From: Hephaestia sp. MAHUQ-44
GTDB taxonomy: Bacteria > Pseudomonadota > Alphaproteobacteria > Sphingomonadales > Sphingomonadaceae
Assembly (NCBI RefSeq): GCF_023806085.1
Contig: NZ_JAMSLX010000020.1
Location: forward strand, 1-48,913
DNA: 48,913 nucleotides
Direction of reading: 5' to 3'
Under the pieces are notes generated by a model. The model made no database searches. It saw only the letters and a program-made list of their open reading frames with translations, and was not told the origin of the DNA. Each line of letters starts with the position of its first letter. Positions within the stretch are counted from its first letter, which is position 1. The translations under genes were made by a program, and so were the position numbers. Below are positions 17,747 to 25,351 of the stretch, piece by piece.

Positions 17747-18339
17747 GCCGGCGCTTCCCTAGCTTCCCAGGGATCGCGGCGATTGGCCCGGAGGCGAACG
17801 TAGCCGCGCGGGCTTGCCGGCCCGCCGAAGCCCATCGCGCTCCACGCGGAGGGGTGGGCGTAATAGGCCGAGACGATGTCGGGGATCAGCCGCCAGTTCC
17901 AGAACAGTTCCGGCGGCAGATCGGCCCAGACCTCGGCCTGCGTCTCGCCCCGCTCGATCGCGCGGAGCACCGCATCGGCCTGCACGCCGCCGAGCAAGGT
18001 GAAGGCGCGGCCGAACGTCGCGCAAGCTTCGGCATCGATCGCGTCGAGCCCCCGCTGCCACGCTTCGCGGACCGGTGGCAGTCGATGATGGCGGAACCCC
18101 TCCGAGCTGTTCTTCATGATCTTGTGGAGCACCAGCGCGGCGGCATTGACCGGCTGGCGGTCGGCCGGTTGTGGCACGATACGATCGACCACGCAGCGCA
18201 GCGTGGCGCGTTGCTCGGGCGTCAGGACGTCGGACTCGGCGGTCGCGATCCGTTCGTCGATCGCCTTGCGCGTCTGCGGGTTCCAGCTCGGCGTGTCGCG
18301 CTTGGCGAGCACGTCGTAATCGGGAAAGCGGTCAGCCAT
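17743..18339 (-). CDS. gluconate 2-dehydrogenase subunit 3 family protein
   Basis: A 198-aa protein with the subunit-3 family pattern: LTPEQRATLRCVVDRIVPQPADRQPVNAAALVLHKI in outline near residues 38-75, and a C-terminal FWNWRLIPDIVSAYYAHPSAWSAMGFGGPASPRGY segment. Most family members carry a Tat signal; this one starts MADRFPDYDVLAK and has none, matching the absence of a signal on the GMC subunit. It overlaps the membrane-protein gene by 8 nt and the GMC gene by 4 nt. It is the accessory subunit of the GMC dehydrogenase. Confidence 0.88.
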   Translation of the reverse strand: MADRFPDYDVLAKRDTPSWNPQTRKAIDERIATAESDVLTPEQRATLRCVVDRIVPQPADRQPVNAAALVLHKIMKNSSEGFRHHRLPPVREAWQRGLDAIDAEACATFGRAFTLLGGVQADAVLRAIERGETQAEVWADLPPELFWNWRLIPDIVSAYYAHPSAWSAMGFGGPASPRGYVRLRANRRDPWEAREAPA

Positions 18340-19153
18340 GCCGCCGCCGCATCAGGATCAGCGCTCCCAGCCCGGCAAGGGCAAGCCCGGTGAAGGCGGG
18401 CGGCGCCGGGATCGGCGGCCCGGCGAGGATGTTCTGCCGCCAGTTCCGCCAGCCGCCCATGTTGCGAGACACGCCGTAAACGTGAAAGCCGACACCGATC
18501 AGTCCGAGCGCGGCGGTGGTGCCGAGCAGGATTGTCGTCGCCCGGCGCGGATGATCCTCGACCACGTCACGTAGTAGCGATGCCGCAGCGATCGGTGGGA
18601 CAGTGACCGGCAGCCACATAAACGGATCGTGATAGGCGCCGCGGACGTGCAGCAGCGCCGCCTCGCCGGCCGATCCCAGGATGCCGGTGCCCGCGACCGC
18701 GCCGATCGCCCGGCCCGATGCGAGCACGACGGGGCCGACATGGTCCTTGCCCTCGGCCAGCGCATTGGCGGCCTTGCCCAGCAGGCCTGCCAGTATCAGC
18801 GCGGCCGGCGCGCCGGCGGGGGCGCCGTAGAACAGGTTGGTGAAGGTCGCGCCGCCGGGCCGTTTGAGGACGTTGTAGGCGTGGAAACCCAGCCCGACCG
18901 CCCCGATCGTCACCGCGCCGGCATGGCCGATCGCCGGGACCGTCGAGCCGCCGCCGTCAGGTCGCTGCGCCTTTCGGCCGTTGACCGCGATCCCGAGCGC
19001 CGAGGACGCGAGCGGCAACACCATCGTCGGATTGGCGAACGAGCCGCGATAATGCTCCATGCCGCTGTCGGTCAGCACCGACGAGGCGAGGACCGTCGCG
19101 CCGCCGGCGATCAGGCGGATCGCCAGGGTGTCGCCGGGTACGGCTTCGGTCAT
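18332..19153 (-). CDS. uncharacterised multi-pass membrane protein of the GMC operon
   Basis: A 273-aa hydrophobic protein with six or seven predicted helices, for example around residues 12-30, 44-60, 78-95, 112-130, 140-165, 185-200, 212-232 and 250-268. There are paired FHAYNV and FHVYGV motifs (GLGFHAYNV and GVGFHVYGV), which suggest an internal duplication. The extreme C-terminus (PAPPAFTGLALAGLGALILM followed by RRR) resembles a PEP-CTERM sorting signal, but the rest is already membrane-integral. It starts 3 nt after the TPP-enzyme stop. Possible membrane anchor or electron acceptor for the GMC pair; no haem motif is seen. Function unknown. Confidence 0.75.
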   Translation of the reverse strand: MTEAVPGDTLAIRLIAGGATVLASSVLTDSGMEHYRGSFANPTMVLPLASSALGIAVNGRKAQRPDGGGSTVPAIGHAGAVTIGAVGLGFHAYNVLKRPGGATFTNLFYGAPAGAPAALILAGLLGKAANALAEGKDHVGPVVLASGRAIGAVAGTGILGSAGEAALLHVRGAYHDPFMWLPVTVPPIAAASLLRDVVEDHPRRATTILLGTTAALGLIGVGFHVYGVSRNMGGWRNWRQNILAGPPIPAPPAFTGLALAGLGALILMRRRHG

Positions 19154-19156
19154 GGC

Positions 19157-20944
19157 TCAGTCGCCGTCTCCGAAGATGTGCGCCAGCACCTGCTTGGCGC
19201 TGCCCTTGATGACGCCTTCCTCATCGGGATCGCCCTTGGCGAGCATCGAGGTGAACTTGCGCGCCTGATCGAGCGTGATGTGCGGCGGCAGCGGCGGCAC
19301 CTCGGGATCGGTCTTGACCTCGAACACCACCGGCCGATCGGCTGCGAGCGTCTCGTCCCATGCCGACGCCAGCCGGTCAGGATCGTCGACGAAGATGCCC
19401 TTCAACCCGATCAGCTCGGCGAACTTGTGATAGGGCACGTCGGGAATCTGCTGCGTCGCCACGAATCGCGGATTGCCCTCCATCACGCGCTGTTCCCAGG
19501 TTACCTGATTAAGATCCTGATTGTTGAGCACCATAACGATGAAGCGCGGATCGCGCCACTTCCGCCAATATTTCGAAACGGTGATCAGCTCGGCCATGTT
19601 ATTCATCTGCATCGCGCCGTCGCCGACCGTGGCGATCACCGGGCGGTCAGGAAAAGCGAACTTGGCGGCGATCGCATAAGGCACGCCCGCCCCCATCGAG
19701 GCGAGCCCACCCGACAGCGAGCACATCATGCCGCGCCGGATATAGAGATCGCGCGCATACCAATTGGCGCAACTCCCCGAATCGCTGGTGATGATGCAAT
19801 TGTCGGGCAATTTGGGGCTCAATTCGGTGAACACGCGCTGCGGGTTGACCGGATCGGCCTCGACCATCGCGCGGTCCTTGAGCGTTTCCTGCCACTTCTG
19901 TTTCCAGCCGGCGACGGTGTCGCGCCAGTCATTGTCTTTCTTCTGTTCGAGCAGCGGCAGCAACGCGTCGAGCGTCAGCGCGACATCGCCGGTGAGGTTG
20001 ACCTCCATCGGATAGCGGATCGACAGCATGCCGGGATCGAGATCGACCTGAACGCCGCGCGCCTTGCCTTCCTTGGGCAGGAACTCCGAATAGGGGAAGC
20101 CCGATCCGAGCATCAGCAAGGTATCGCATTCCATCATCAGGTCGTAACTCGGCTTGGTGCCGAGCATCCCGATCGAGCCGGTCACCCAGGGCAGATCGTC
20201 GGGCAGCACCTGCTTGCCGAGCAGCGCCTTGGCGCAGCCGGCGCCGAGCCTGTCGGCGACCGCGATGACCTGATCGACCGCGTGCCTGGCGCCGGCGCCG
20301 ACCAGCATCGCGACCTTCTTGCCCGAATTGAGCACGTCGGCCGCGCGCCTCAGATCGTCGTCGGTCGGCACCACCTCGGGCGCCGACCAGCCGATCCCGG
20401 AGAACACCGAACCGTGCTTGCGCGGCGGCTGCTCCATCGGCAGATCCTGAAGATCGTTGGGGAAGATCAGCGCGGTGACGCGGCGATGCCCCAGCGCGAT
20501 GCGCACCGCGCGATCGGTGAGGTGGCGGACCTGCGCGGGAACCGCGGCATAGCCGGTGAACGCGCCGGCGACGTCCTTGAACATCGCGCCGAGATCGAGC
20601 TCCTGCTGGTAATGCGCACCGATCGCGGTGCGCGCCTGCTGGCCGGCGATCGCCAGCACCGGCATGTGATCGAGCCGCGCGTCATACAGCCCGGTCAGCA
20701 GGTGTGCCGCACCCGGCCCCGAGGTCGCCATGCAGACGCCCAGCTCGCCAGTGAACTTGGCGTGCGCCGAGGCCATGAACGCGGCCATTTCCTCGTGGCG
20801 TACCTGAACGAACTCGAACTTGTCGCCGGCGCGATCGAGCGCTCCGAGCAAACCGTTGATGCCATCACCGGGATAGCCGAAAATCCGGCGCACGCCCCAT
20901 TGATGTAAGCGTTCCCAGAAAAAATCGCCGACGGTCTGCGCCAT
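19157..20944 (-). CDS. thiamine-pyrophosphate-dependent enzyme (pyruvate oxidase/dehydrogenase-like)
   Basis: A 595-aa three-domain TPP enzyme. The N-terminal Pyr domain contains FGYPGDGINGLLGAL and the catalytic Glu in VRHEEMAAFMASAHAKFTG (about residue 51). A central Rossmann-type domain has PVLAIAGQQ and AMLVGAGARHAVDQV. The C-terminal PP domain carries GDGAMQMNNMAEL, the metal/TPP site. Closest in style to pyruvate:quinone oxidoreductase (PoxB) and acetolactate synthase-like proteins; the substrate is not determined. It is preceded by AAGGAGG 9 nt before ATG 20944 and by a perfect EcfG-type promoter, and it is the first gene of a six-gene operon. Confidence 0.9.
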   Translation of the reverse strand: MAQTVGDFFWERLHQWGVRRIFGYPGDGINGLLGALDRAGDKFEFVQVRHEEMAAFMASAHAKFTGELGVCMATSGPGAAHLLTGLYDARLDHMPVLAIAGQQARTAIGAHYQQELDLGAMFKDVAGAFTGYAAVPAQVRHLTDRAVRIALGHRRVTALIFPNDLQDLPMEQPPRKHGSVFSGIGWSAPEVVPTDDDLRRAADVLNSGKKVAMLVGAGARHAVDQVIAVADRLGAGCAKALLGKQVLPDDLPWVTGSIGMLGTKPSYDLMMECDTLLMLGSGFPYSEFLPKEGKARGVQVDLDPGMLSIRYPMEVNLTGDVALTLDALLPLLEQKKDNDWRDTVAGWKQKWQETLKDRAMVEADPVNPQRVFTELSPKLPDNCIITSDSGSCANWYARDLYIRRGMMCSLSGGLASMGAGVPYAIAAKFAFPDRPVIATVGDGAMQMNNMAELITVSKYWRKWRDPRFIVMVLNNQDLNQVTWEQRVMEGNPRFVATQQIPDVPYHKFAELIGLKGIFVDDPDRLASAWDETLAADRPVVFEVKTDPEVPPLPPHITLDQARKFTSMLAKGDPDEEGVIKGSAKQVLAHIFGDGD

Positions 20945-20994
20945 GACGTGCGCCTCCTTGTCCGATGCGTTGGGGAAATTTTGCGTGTCTAGGT

Positions 20995-21019
20995 AACGGA
21001 TCGCGCCGTGCGCCGTTCC
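20995..21019 (-). promoter_or_regulatory. perfect EcfG-type (general stress sigma) promoter
   Basis: On the minus strand GGAAC (21019-21015) is followed after exactly 16 nt by CGTT (20998-20995). This is the alphaproteobacterial general-stress promoter consensus GGAAC-N16/17-CGTT without mismatch. It lies about 51 nt upstream of the TPP-enzyme ATG, in the 100-nt divergent gap. It should place the whole TPP/GMC operon in the stress regulon. Confidence 0.65.
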
Positions 21020-21044
21020 ATCGCGATACCAAGGAGAAGGTGAA

Positions 21045-21417
21045 ATGGACGCGATCGGTCATACCTGCTGGGTGATCCCCGAGGGATTCAGCCCCGAACA
21101 GAGCATGGTCAACCCGGGTCGCCCGCTACTCAGCCACGAGGCGACGTGCCCGCTGAATACCGGCGACGCCTATGCACATGTTGAGATCGTGCTGTTTTTC
21201 ACCGACCGCGAACCCGTCGGTCCATACAAAGTGGCTCTCGGCGCGCGCCGCACGCTGCATCTGCGCTTCAACGAAGTCGACGATCCCGAACGGTACCGTT
21301 GGCCACCGATACGCCAGCGTCATCACCGCCGACGCGCCAATCGTCGTCCAGCACACACGGCTCGATTCACGCGCGGCGGAGATCGCCCTGCTGTCGACTA
21401 TGGCCTATCCCGCCTGA
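21045..21417 (+). pseudogene. sensory rhodopsin transducer-like protein (ASRT family), frameshifted
   Basis: The ATG at 21045 follows AAGGAGAAGG and opens a frame matching the ASRT family (Anabaena sensory rhodopsin transducer-like beta-sandwich): CWVIPEGF near the start, HVEIVLFFTDREPVGPYKV, and RRTLHLRFNEVDDPE up to about 21290. The family's C-terminus (YASVITADAPIVVQHTRLDS..AEIALLSTMAYP) continues in another frame and ends at 21417. Joining the frames would give a protein of about 125 aa, the normal family length. Frame 1 instead runs into unrelated residues over the neighbouring gene. The break coincides with what looks like the loss of one 11-nt repeat copy. No rhodopsin gene is in the window; many ASRT proteins occur without one. 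Confidence 0.8.
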
Positions 21418-21423
21418 CGCCGG

Positions 21424-22668
21424 TCAGACCTGCGGCATCGGCATGCCATGCATGCGACGCATCAAAGACGCGTCGAGCGCGTCGAGCGACGGCACGCCGA
21501 GTTGGCCAAGCTCGTTCATTGCCTGATCGTGCAACAGCTCAAGCGCGCGATGCACCCCGTCCGCGCCGCCCGCGCACAGGCCGTAGAGCGCGGCGCGACC
21601 GGCGAGTACCGCGTCGGCGCCAAGCGCCAGCGCCTTGAGCATGTCGGTGCCGTGCCGGATGCCGCCCGACATATAGAGCGCGATCCTGTTACCGACGATT
21701 TCGCGAGCTTCGGGCAGGACATCGAGCGCCGAGATCGCCCAGTCCATCTGCCGCCCGCCATGACTGCCAAGCATGATGCCGTCGACGCCGCTGTCGATCG
21801 CGCGACGCACGTCGTCGAGATTGAGGATGCCCTTGACGAAGAACGGCTTCGACCAGCGCGCGCGGATTCTGGCGACGTCATCCCATGACAATGTGCGCGG
21901 CATCTGATCGCGAATCCAGTTGGCGCTATCGAAGAAGCTGCGCCGGTCATTCGGCACGAAATCCATCACGTTGGCGAATTCGGGCATGCCGTGCGCCATC
22001 GTCGAGGCGAGCCAGCGCGGATGAAGCGCGGCGTCCACCAACGCGCCGAAGGTCGGCCACGCGCCGCCCACCCGGTTGCGATCATCCCATTCACGATCGC
22101 CGAAAATCTGCGAGTTGGTGGTCAGCACCAGCGCCTCGCAGCCGCAGGCGTCGGCGCGGCGCAGCAATTCCTGCCAGATTTCCTCGCCGCCGAACACGTA
22201 GAGCTGCCACCAGTGCCGCAGGCGATCGACCTTCGCCACATCCTCCATGCGATCGTTTGACATCGTGCTTTGGATGAAGGGCACACCGAATCGCGCCGCA
22301 CCCTGCGCGAGCGCGGTATCGGCGTGGCGCATGAAAACGCCGTTGAGCCCGGTCGGTGCGATCGCCAGCGGCATCGCTGCCTCGCGTCCGAGCAGCGCGC
22401 GCGTCAGATCGCGATGCGATTCATCGGTCAGCGTGCGCGGCAGGTAACGCCACTCGGCGAAGGCCTCGCGCTCGCGATGCAATGTGGCCTCTTCGCCGGC
22501 GCCGCCTTCGAGATATTCGAGCGCGAAGCGCGGTATCAGTTTGTGCGTACGCGCGCGCAAATCGGCGACCGCCCGAGTGCGATCGAGGTGGCCGCCGGTA
22601 TAATAGCGCCGCGCCGGGGAGCCGGCGATTTGCGCGATCGAGGGAGCGGGGAAAGAGCGTTTCCTCAT
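21424..22668 (-). CDS. FMN-dependent alpha-hydroxyacid oxidase/dehydrogenase
   Basis: A 414-aa TIM-barrel flavoenzyme of the L-lactate dehydrogenase/glycolate oxidase family. FMN and substrate residues are visible: PLAIAPTGLNGVF (FMN), PFIQSTMSN, the KPFFVKGILNLDDVRRAI lysine strand, GSHGGRQMD with the catalytic His and Arg (canonical SNHGGRQLD), and the phosphate-binding ALALGADAVLAGRAALYGL. It probably oxidises a 2-hydroxy acid such as L-lactate with a quinone or O2 acceptor; the exact substrate is unclear. Its 3' end lies 6 nt from the ASRT remnant in tail-to-tail orientation. The ATG overlaps the stop of a possible 28-codon leader ORF. Confidence 0.93.
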   Translation of the reverse strand: MRKRSFPAPSIAQIAGSPARRYYTGGHLDRTRAVADLRARTHKLIPRFALEYLEGGAGEEATLHREREAFAEWRYLPRTLTDESHRDLTRALLGREAAMPLAIAPTGLNGVFMRHADTALAQGAARFGVPFIQSTMSNDRMEDVAKVDRLRHWWQLYVFGGEEIWQELLRRADACGCEALVLTTNSQIFGDREWDDRNRVGGAWPTFGALVDAALHPRWLASTMAHGMPEFANVMDFVPNDRRSFFDSANWIRDQMPRTLSWDDVARIRARWSKPFFVKGILNLDDVRRAIDSGVDGIMLGSHGGRQMDWAISALDVLPEAREIVGNRIALYMSGGIRHGTDMLKALALGADAVLAGRAALYGLCAGGADGVHRALELLHDQAMNELGQLGVPSLDALDASLMRRMHGMPMPQV

Positions 22669-22751
22669 CGATCGCCGCCGCGTCGCAGCGCGTGGCGCAG
22701 CACGCGTTTGCCACGAAGAACGCCGACGAGGATTGGACGGATCATGCTCAT
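22665..22751 (-). CDS. possible 28-aa basic leader peptide
   Basis: A short frame (ATG 22751 or 22745) encodes a peptide with an initial hydrophobic run (MIRPILVGVL) and then many Arg, His and Lys. Its TGA overlaps the ATG of the hydroxyacid oxidase, so it could couple translation. The ribosome site is only AGAGAG. It may be chance. Confidence 0.25.
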   Translation of the reverse strand: MSMIRPILVGVLRGKRVLRHALRRGGDR

Positions 22752-22938
22752 CTCTCTGTTGTCGTCGCCCACCCCTCGTCAGCGATAAACCCTGGTCGAT
22801 TGACGAGGTTGCATCGTGTTGCGATAAATATTGCCGGGAAACTGCTACTCGCCTGACGGGCTGATATGCAGGATGCGCTCGCGAGAGCCGGTTTCGCCGT
22901 GCTGCCGCCGCGCCCCGGACGTAGCGCCCGTTCCATCC

Positions 22939-23490
22939 TCACGGCTTGTGGACTGGCGTAACGGTTGCGGCTCGCCGCAGGTCTTCGATGAAATTCTTCC
23001 GCTCGATCGTGCGCGCCCGCGCGTCGGGCAGGCGCAGCAGAAAGCTGGGGTGGACGGTGACAAGCAGACATCCGCCTTCCCAGGTACGCAATGTACCGCG
23101 TAGCGGCTTCACCGCCTGCCGTTTGCCGCTCAGCGCCTGGAGGGCCGTCGTGCCGAGCGCCACGACCACGGTTGGATCGACCAGTTGCACCTCCTTGGCC
23201 AGCCATCAGCGATAATGGCGGATGTCGCCGGCATTGGGTTTGCTGTGCAGGCGGCGCTTGCCGCGCGGCGTGAACTTGAACCGCTTCACCGCATTGGTGA
23301 GAAAGACGCGTTCGCGGTCGATACCCGCCTCAGCCAGACAGCGATCGAGCACTTGCCCCGCGGGTCCGACGAAGGGCCGTCGCAGTTGATCCTCTTGGTC
23401 GCCCGGCTGCTCGCCCACCAGCATCAGCGGCGCATCGGGAGCGCCCTCGCCCGGAACGATATGATCGGAGAAATCGGGCGAGGGCGGCAC
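22939..23490 (-). pseudogene. udgX: UdgX-type uracil-DNA glycosylase with in-frame TGA and missing N-terminus
   Basis: The minus-strand frame reads VGEQPGDQEDQLRRPFVGPAGQVLD (the UdgX/family-4 glycosylase active-site region), then NAVKRFKF and KRRLHSKP. The latter is the family's R-loop, whose histidine forms the covalent bond to DNA. It then meets TGA at 23208-23206 in GDIRHYR-stop-WLAKEV. The same frame continues uninterrupted with VVVALGTTALQAL and VTVHPSFLLRLPDA to its natural end at 22939. In homologues as I recall them a Trp occupies the stop position, so one TGG-to-TGA change explains it. Upstream the frame is closed at 23532 by TAA, so an N-terminal stretch is also missing or displaced. 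GTG 23490 is the only start-like codon nearby. Normal UdgX binds uracil in DNA irreversibly. Confidence 0.8.
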
Positions 23491-23563
23491 GTCCTCGCGC
23501 GACAGCGCCGCGTAAAGCGCGCCGAGGCTTTAAAGCATCGCGCTTCACTTTTGCCGCGCGCGG

Positions 23564-23659
23564 TCATGCCGCTGGCTGTTTCCGGATGGCAAAGCTCAGA
23601 CTCTCGACCCGCGCCTGGATGTCGAAATAGGCGGCACGCCGGTCGATGGGCGGACGCAT
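23564..23659 (-). CDS. possible 31-aa small protein
   Basis: The ATG at 23659 is preceded at a proper distance by GAGG and lies 11 nt after the stop of the iron permease. The peptide (starts MRPPIDRRAAYF, ends IRKQPAA) is amphipathic in its middle (FDIQARVESLSFAIRK). There is no known family. Spacing and ribosome site favour translation, but length gives little evidence. Confidence 0.35.
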   Translation of the reverse strand: MRPPIDRRAAYFDIQARVESLSFAIRKQPAA

Positions 23660-23670
23660 GCGTACGCCTC

Positions 23671-24078
23671 TTATCGGCGATCGAGCAACCGCCCGACGGC
23701 GATATGTGGCGGCGATTTTTCTATTTCGGCCGCCTGGTCCTTTTCCAGCCGCAGCCGGATCGCCTCGATCTCGGTGTCCGTCAGGTGCTCTATGCCGATG
23801 AACTCCCCGCGCGCTTCGGCGACCGCGCGCAGCAGTTCGTCAAGCTTGGCCTGCAGGGCGGCGGCGTCCCGATTCTGCGTGTTCTGGACCAGGAAGATCA
23901 TCAGGAAGGTGATGATGGTCGTGCCGGTGTTGATGACGAGTTGCCAGACCTCAGAAAAAGCGAAGATCGGTCCGGTTGCCGCCCATATCAACACCAGCAC
24001 CGCCGCCAGCATGAATGTGGCGGGCTTGCCGGCGAGAAACGCAACCCGGCCGGCGATTTTCGTAAAGAGCTTATTCAT
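23671..24078 (-). CDS. low affinity iron permease family protein
   Basis: A 135-aa protein with two membrane helices (about 20-38, FMLAAVLVLIWAATGPIFAF, and 45-65, LVINTGTTIITFLMIFLVQ) and a cytoplasmic helical tail. In the tail NTQNRDAAALQAKLDELLRA and LTDTEIEAIRLRLEK match the family. Members are named after yeast Fet4-like proteins but their bacterial role is unproven. ATG 24078 is chosen because family members begin MNKLFTK-like; an in-frame ATG five codons upstream exists. The start overlaps the end of a 30-codon His-rich ORF by 8 nt. Confidence 0.85.
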   Translation of the reverse strand: MNKLFTKIAGRVAFLAGKPATFMLAAVLVLIWAATGPIFAFSEVWQLVINTGTTIITFLMIFLVQNTQNRDAAALQAKLDELLRAVAEARGEFIGIEHLTDTEIEAIRLRLEKDQAAEIEKSPPHIAVGRLLDRR

Positions 24079-24163
24079 GGCCGGGATATCCATGGCCGTG
24101 CGGTTTGGCATGGCCTTCGACCAGAAAAATCGTTGGGATCCACCCATCGGCATAGCGCTTCAT
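24071..24163 (-). CDS. 30-aa His-rich small protein ahead of the iron permease
   Basis: The ATG at 24163 has a strong ribosome site (AGGAGGAGAAGG, ending 4 nt before). The peptide begins MKRYADGWIPTIFLVEG and ends with a His/Gly tail, HAKPHGHGYPGHE, holding four histidines in 13 residues. Its TAA overlaps the permease ATG by 8 nt (ATGAATAA), so the permease is probably translated by coupling. A metal-binding or leader role is inference from the His spacing and neighbour. Confidence 0.5.
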   Translation of the reverse strand: MKRYADGWIPTIFLVEGHAKPHGHGYPGHE

Positions 24164-24215
24164 GAACCCTTCTCCTCCTGTGCATGTCACTTCTCGCTGG
24201 AACACGGCGCCGATC

Positions 24216-25232
24216 TCAGGCCGCCAGCAGTACGTCGCTGGAGCCGACCTGATCAAGCAACGCGATCAGTGCCCGTTCCTCCCGGCTCAACCATTTCGTA
24301 CGGCGCGGCAGACCGGAGGTTTGCCGCAGCGTTTCCTGGGCCTCGCTATCGTCGCAGAAAGTTAGCAGAGCAGGATGGATGTAGGATTTGCGAGCGACGG
24401 CTGGCGTATTGCCCAGCCGTTCGGCTACGATGACGCTCAAGTCCTTGGCGGAGAGATGCCGGTCGCTTTCCAACAGCGCCTCGAAGGCGGTCAGCGTCGC
24501 AGCCCAGGTGCGGAAATGTTTGGCGGTAAAATCCCCGCCCATCGCATCGTGGATATAGTCGTTCACGTCCCCTGAATCGACCGGATGCGTTGCCCCCTCT
24601 TTGTCCACGAACTGAAACAGGTGCTGGCCGGGCAGATCCTGCATCGAGCGTGCAAAGCGGATCAATTGCCGATCGTCGATTTCCAGCTCCTTCTGGCGGC
24701 CGCTCTTCCCCTTGAACTTCAGTTTCAGGCTATTTCCGTAAAGATTTGCGTGGTGGCGGCGCAGCGTGGTGGCGCCGAAGCTCCGATTGGCATGGGCATA
24801 ATGTTCGTTGCCGACACGGATGCCTTCCCTGTCCAGCAGACGGATCACGCAGGCGATGGCGCGTTCCTTGCTCAGCCGTCGAGCGGCGAGATCGGCCTGA
24901 ACCGCTTTTCGCAGATCGGGCAGCGCGCGGCCGAAGCCCGCCAGGCTATCATATTTTACGCATTCTCGGGTGCGGCGAAACGCCGGGTGATAGCGATATT
25001 GCTTACGACCCCGCGCATCATAGCCGGTGGCCAGCAGATGACCGTTGGGCTGCGGACAGAACCAGACGCGCTCATAGGCGGGCGGGAAGGCAATGGCATT
25101 CAGCCGGTCGATTTCATCGCGGTCGGTGATCCGATCGCCGTGGCAATCGAAATAGGCCCAGCCATGGCGAATGTGCCGTCGCGTGATTCCGGGCCGGTCG
25201 TCACGCACATAACGAAGTCTGCTCGGCGCCAC
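24216..25232 (-). CDS. type IB DNA topoisomerase
   Basis: A 338-aa bacterial/poxvirus-type topoisomerase IB. The N-terminal beta domain contains ITRRHIRHGWAYFD and AYERVWFCPQPNGHLLATGYDARGRKQYRYHPAF in pattern. The catalytic domain has RLLDREGIRVGNEHYA (Arg), a KFKGKSGR lysine loop, KHFRTWAAT (Arg/His region) and the nucleophilic Tyr near residue 280 in ARKSYIHP. It relaxes supercoils through a 3'-phosphotyrosyl bond. It lies divergent from ku with 119 nt between; the His-rich ORF and iron permease follow 52 nt downstream on the same strand. Confidence 0.95.
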   Translation of the reverse strand: MAPSRLRYVRDDRPGITRRHIRHGWAYFDCHGDRITDRDEIDRLNAIAFPPAYERVWFCPQPNGHLLATGYDARGRKQYRYHPAFRRTRECVKYDSLAGFGRALPDLRKAVQADLAARRLSKERAIACVIRLLDREGIRVGNEHYAHANRSFGATTLRRHHANLYGNSLKLKFKGKSGRQKELEIDDRQLIRFARSMQDLPGQHLFQFVDKEGATHPVDSGDVNDYIHDAMGGDFTAKHFRTWAATLTAFEALLESDRHLSAKDLSVIVAERLGNTPAVARKSYIHPALLTFCDDSEAQETLRQTSGLPRRTKWLSREERALIALLDQVGSSDVLLAA

Positions 25233-25300
25233 CTTGTCACCTGTCCTGATCTGACCAGGCTATTACGCGCGGAGTCGGACAGGGTTTCGTGGCGACGGCG

Positions 25301-25325
25301 GGAAACAACCGGCTGCCTGTGCGCT
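25301..25325 (+). promoter_or_regulatory. possible EcfG-like promoter of ku-ligD
   Basis: GGAAA (25301-25305), a 16-nt spacer, then CGCT (25322-25325), against the consensus GGAAC-N16/17-CGTT: two mismatches, correct spacing and orientation, 26 nt before the ku ATG. Weak on its own; noted because two better matches occur nearby. Confidence 0.25.
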
Positions 25326-25351
25326 TTACCTTCGTCAAGGAGATTTAGGCA

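Noticed and set aside
18629..20908. A 759-codon plus-strand frame opposite the TPP-enzyme gene
   Set aside because: Shadow of a well-conserved TPP enzyme; composition dominated by Arg, His and Gly.
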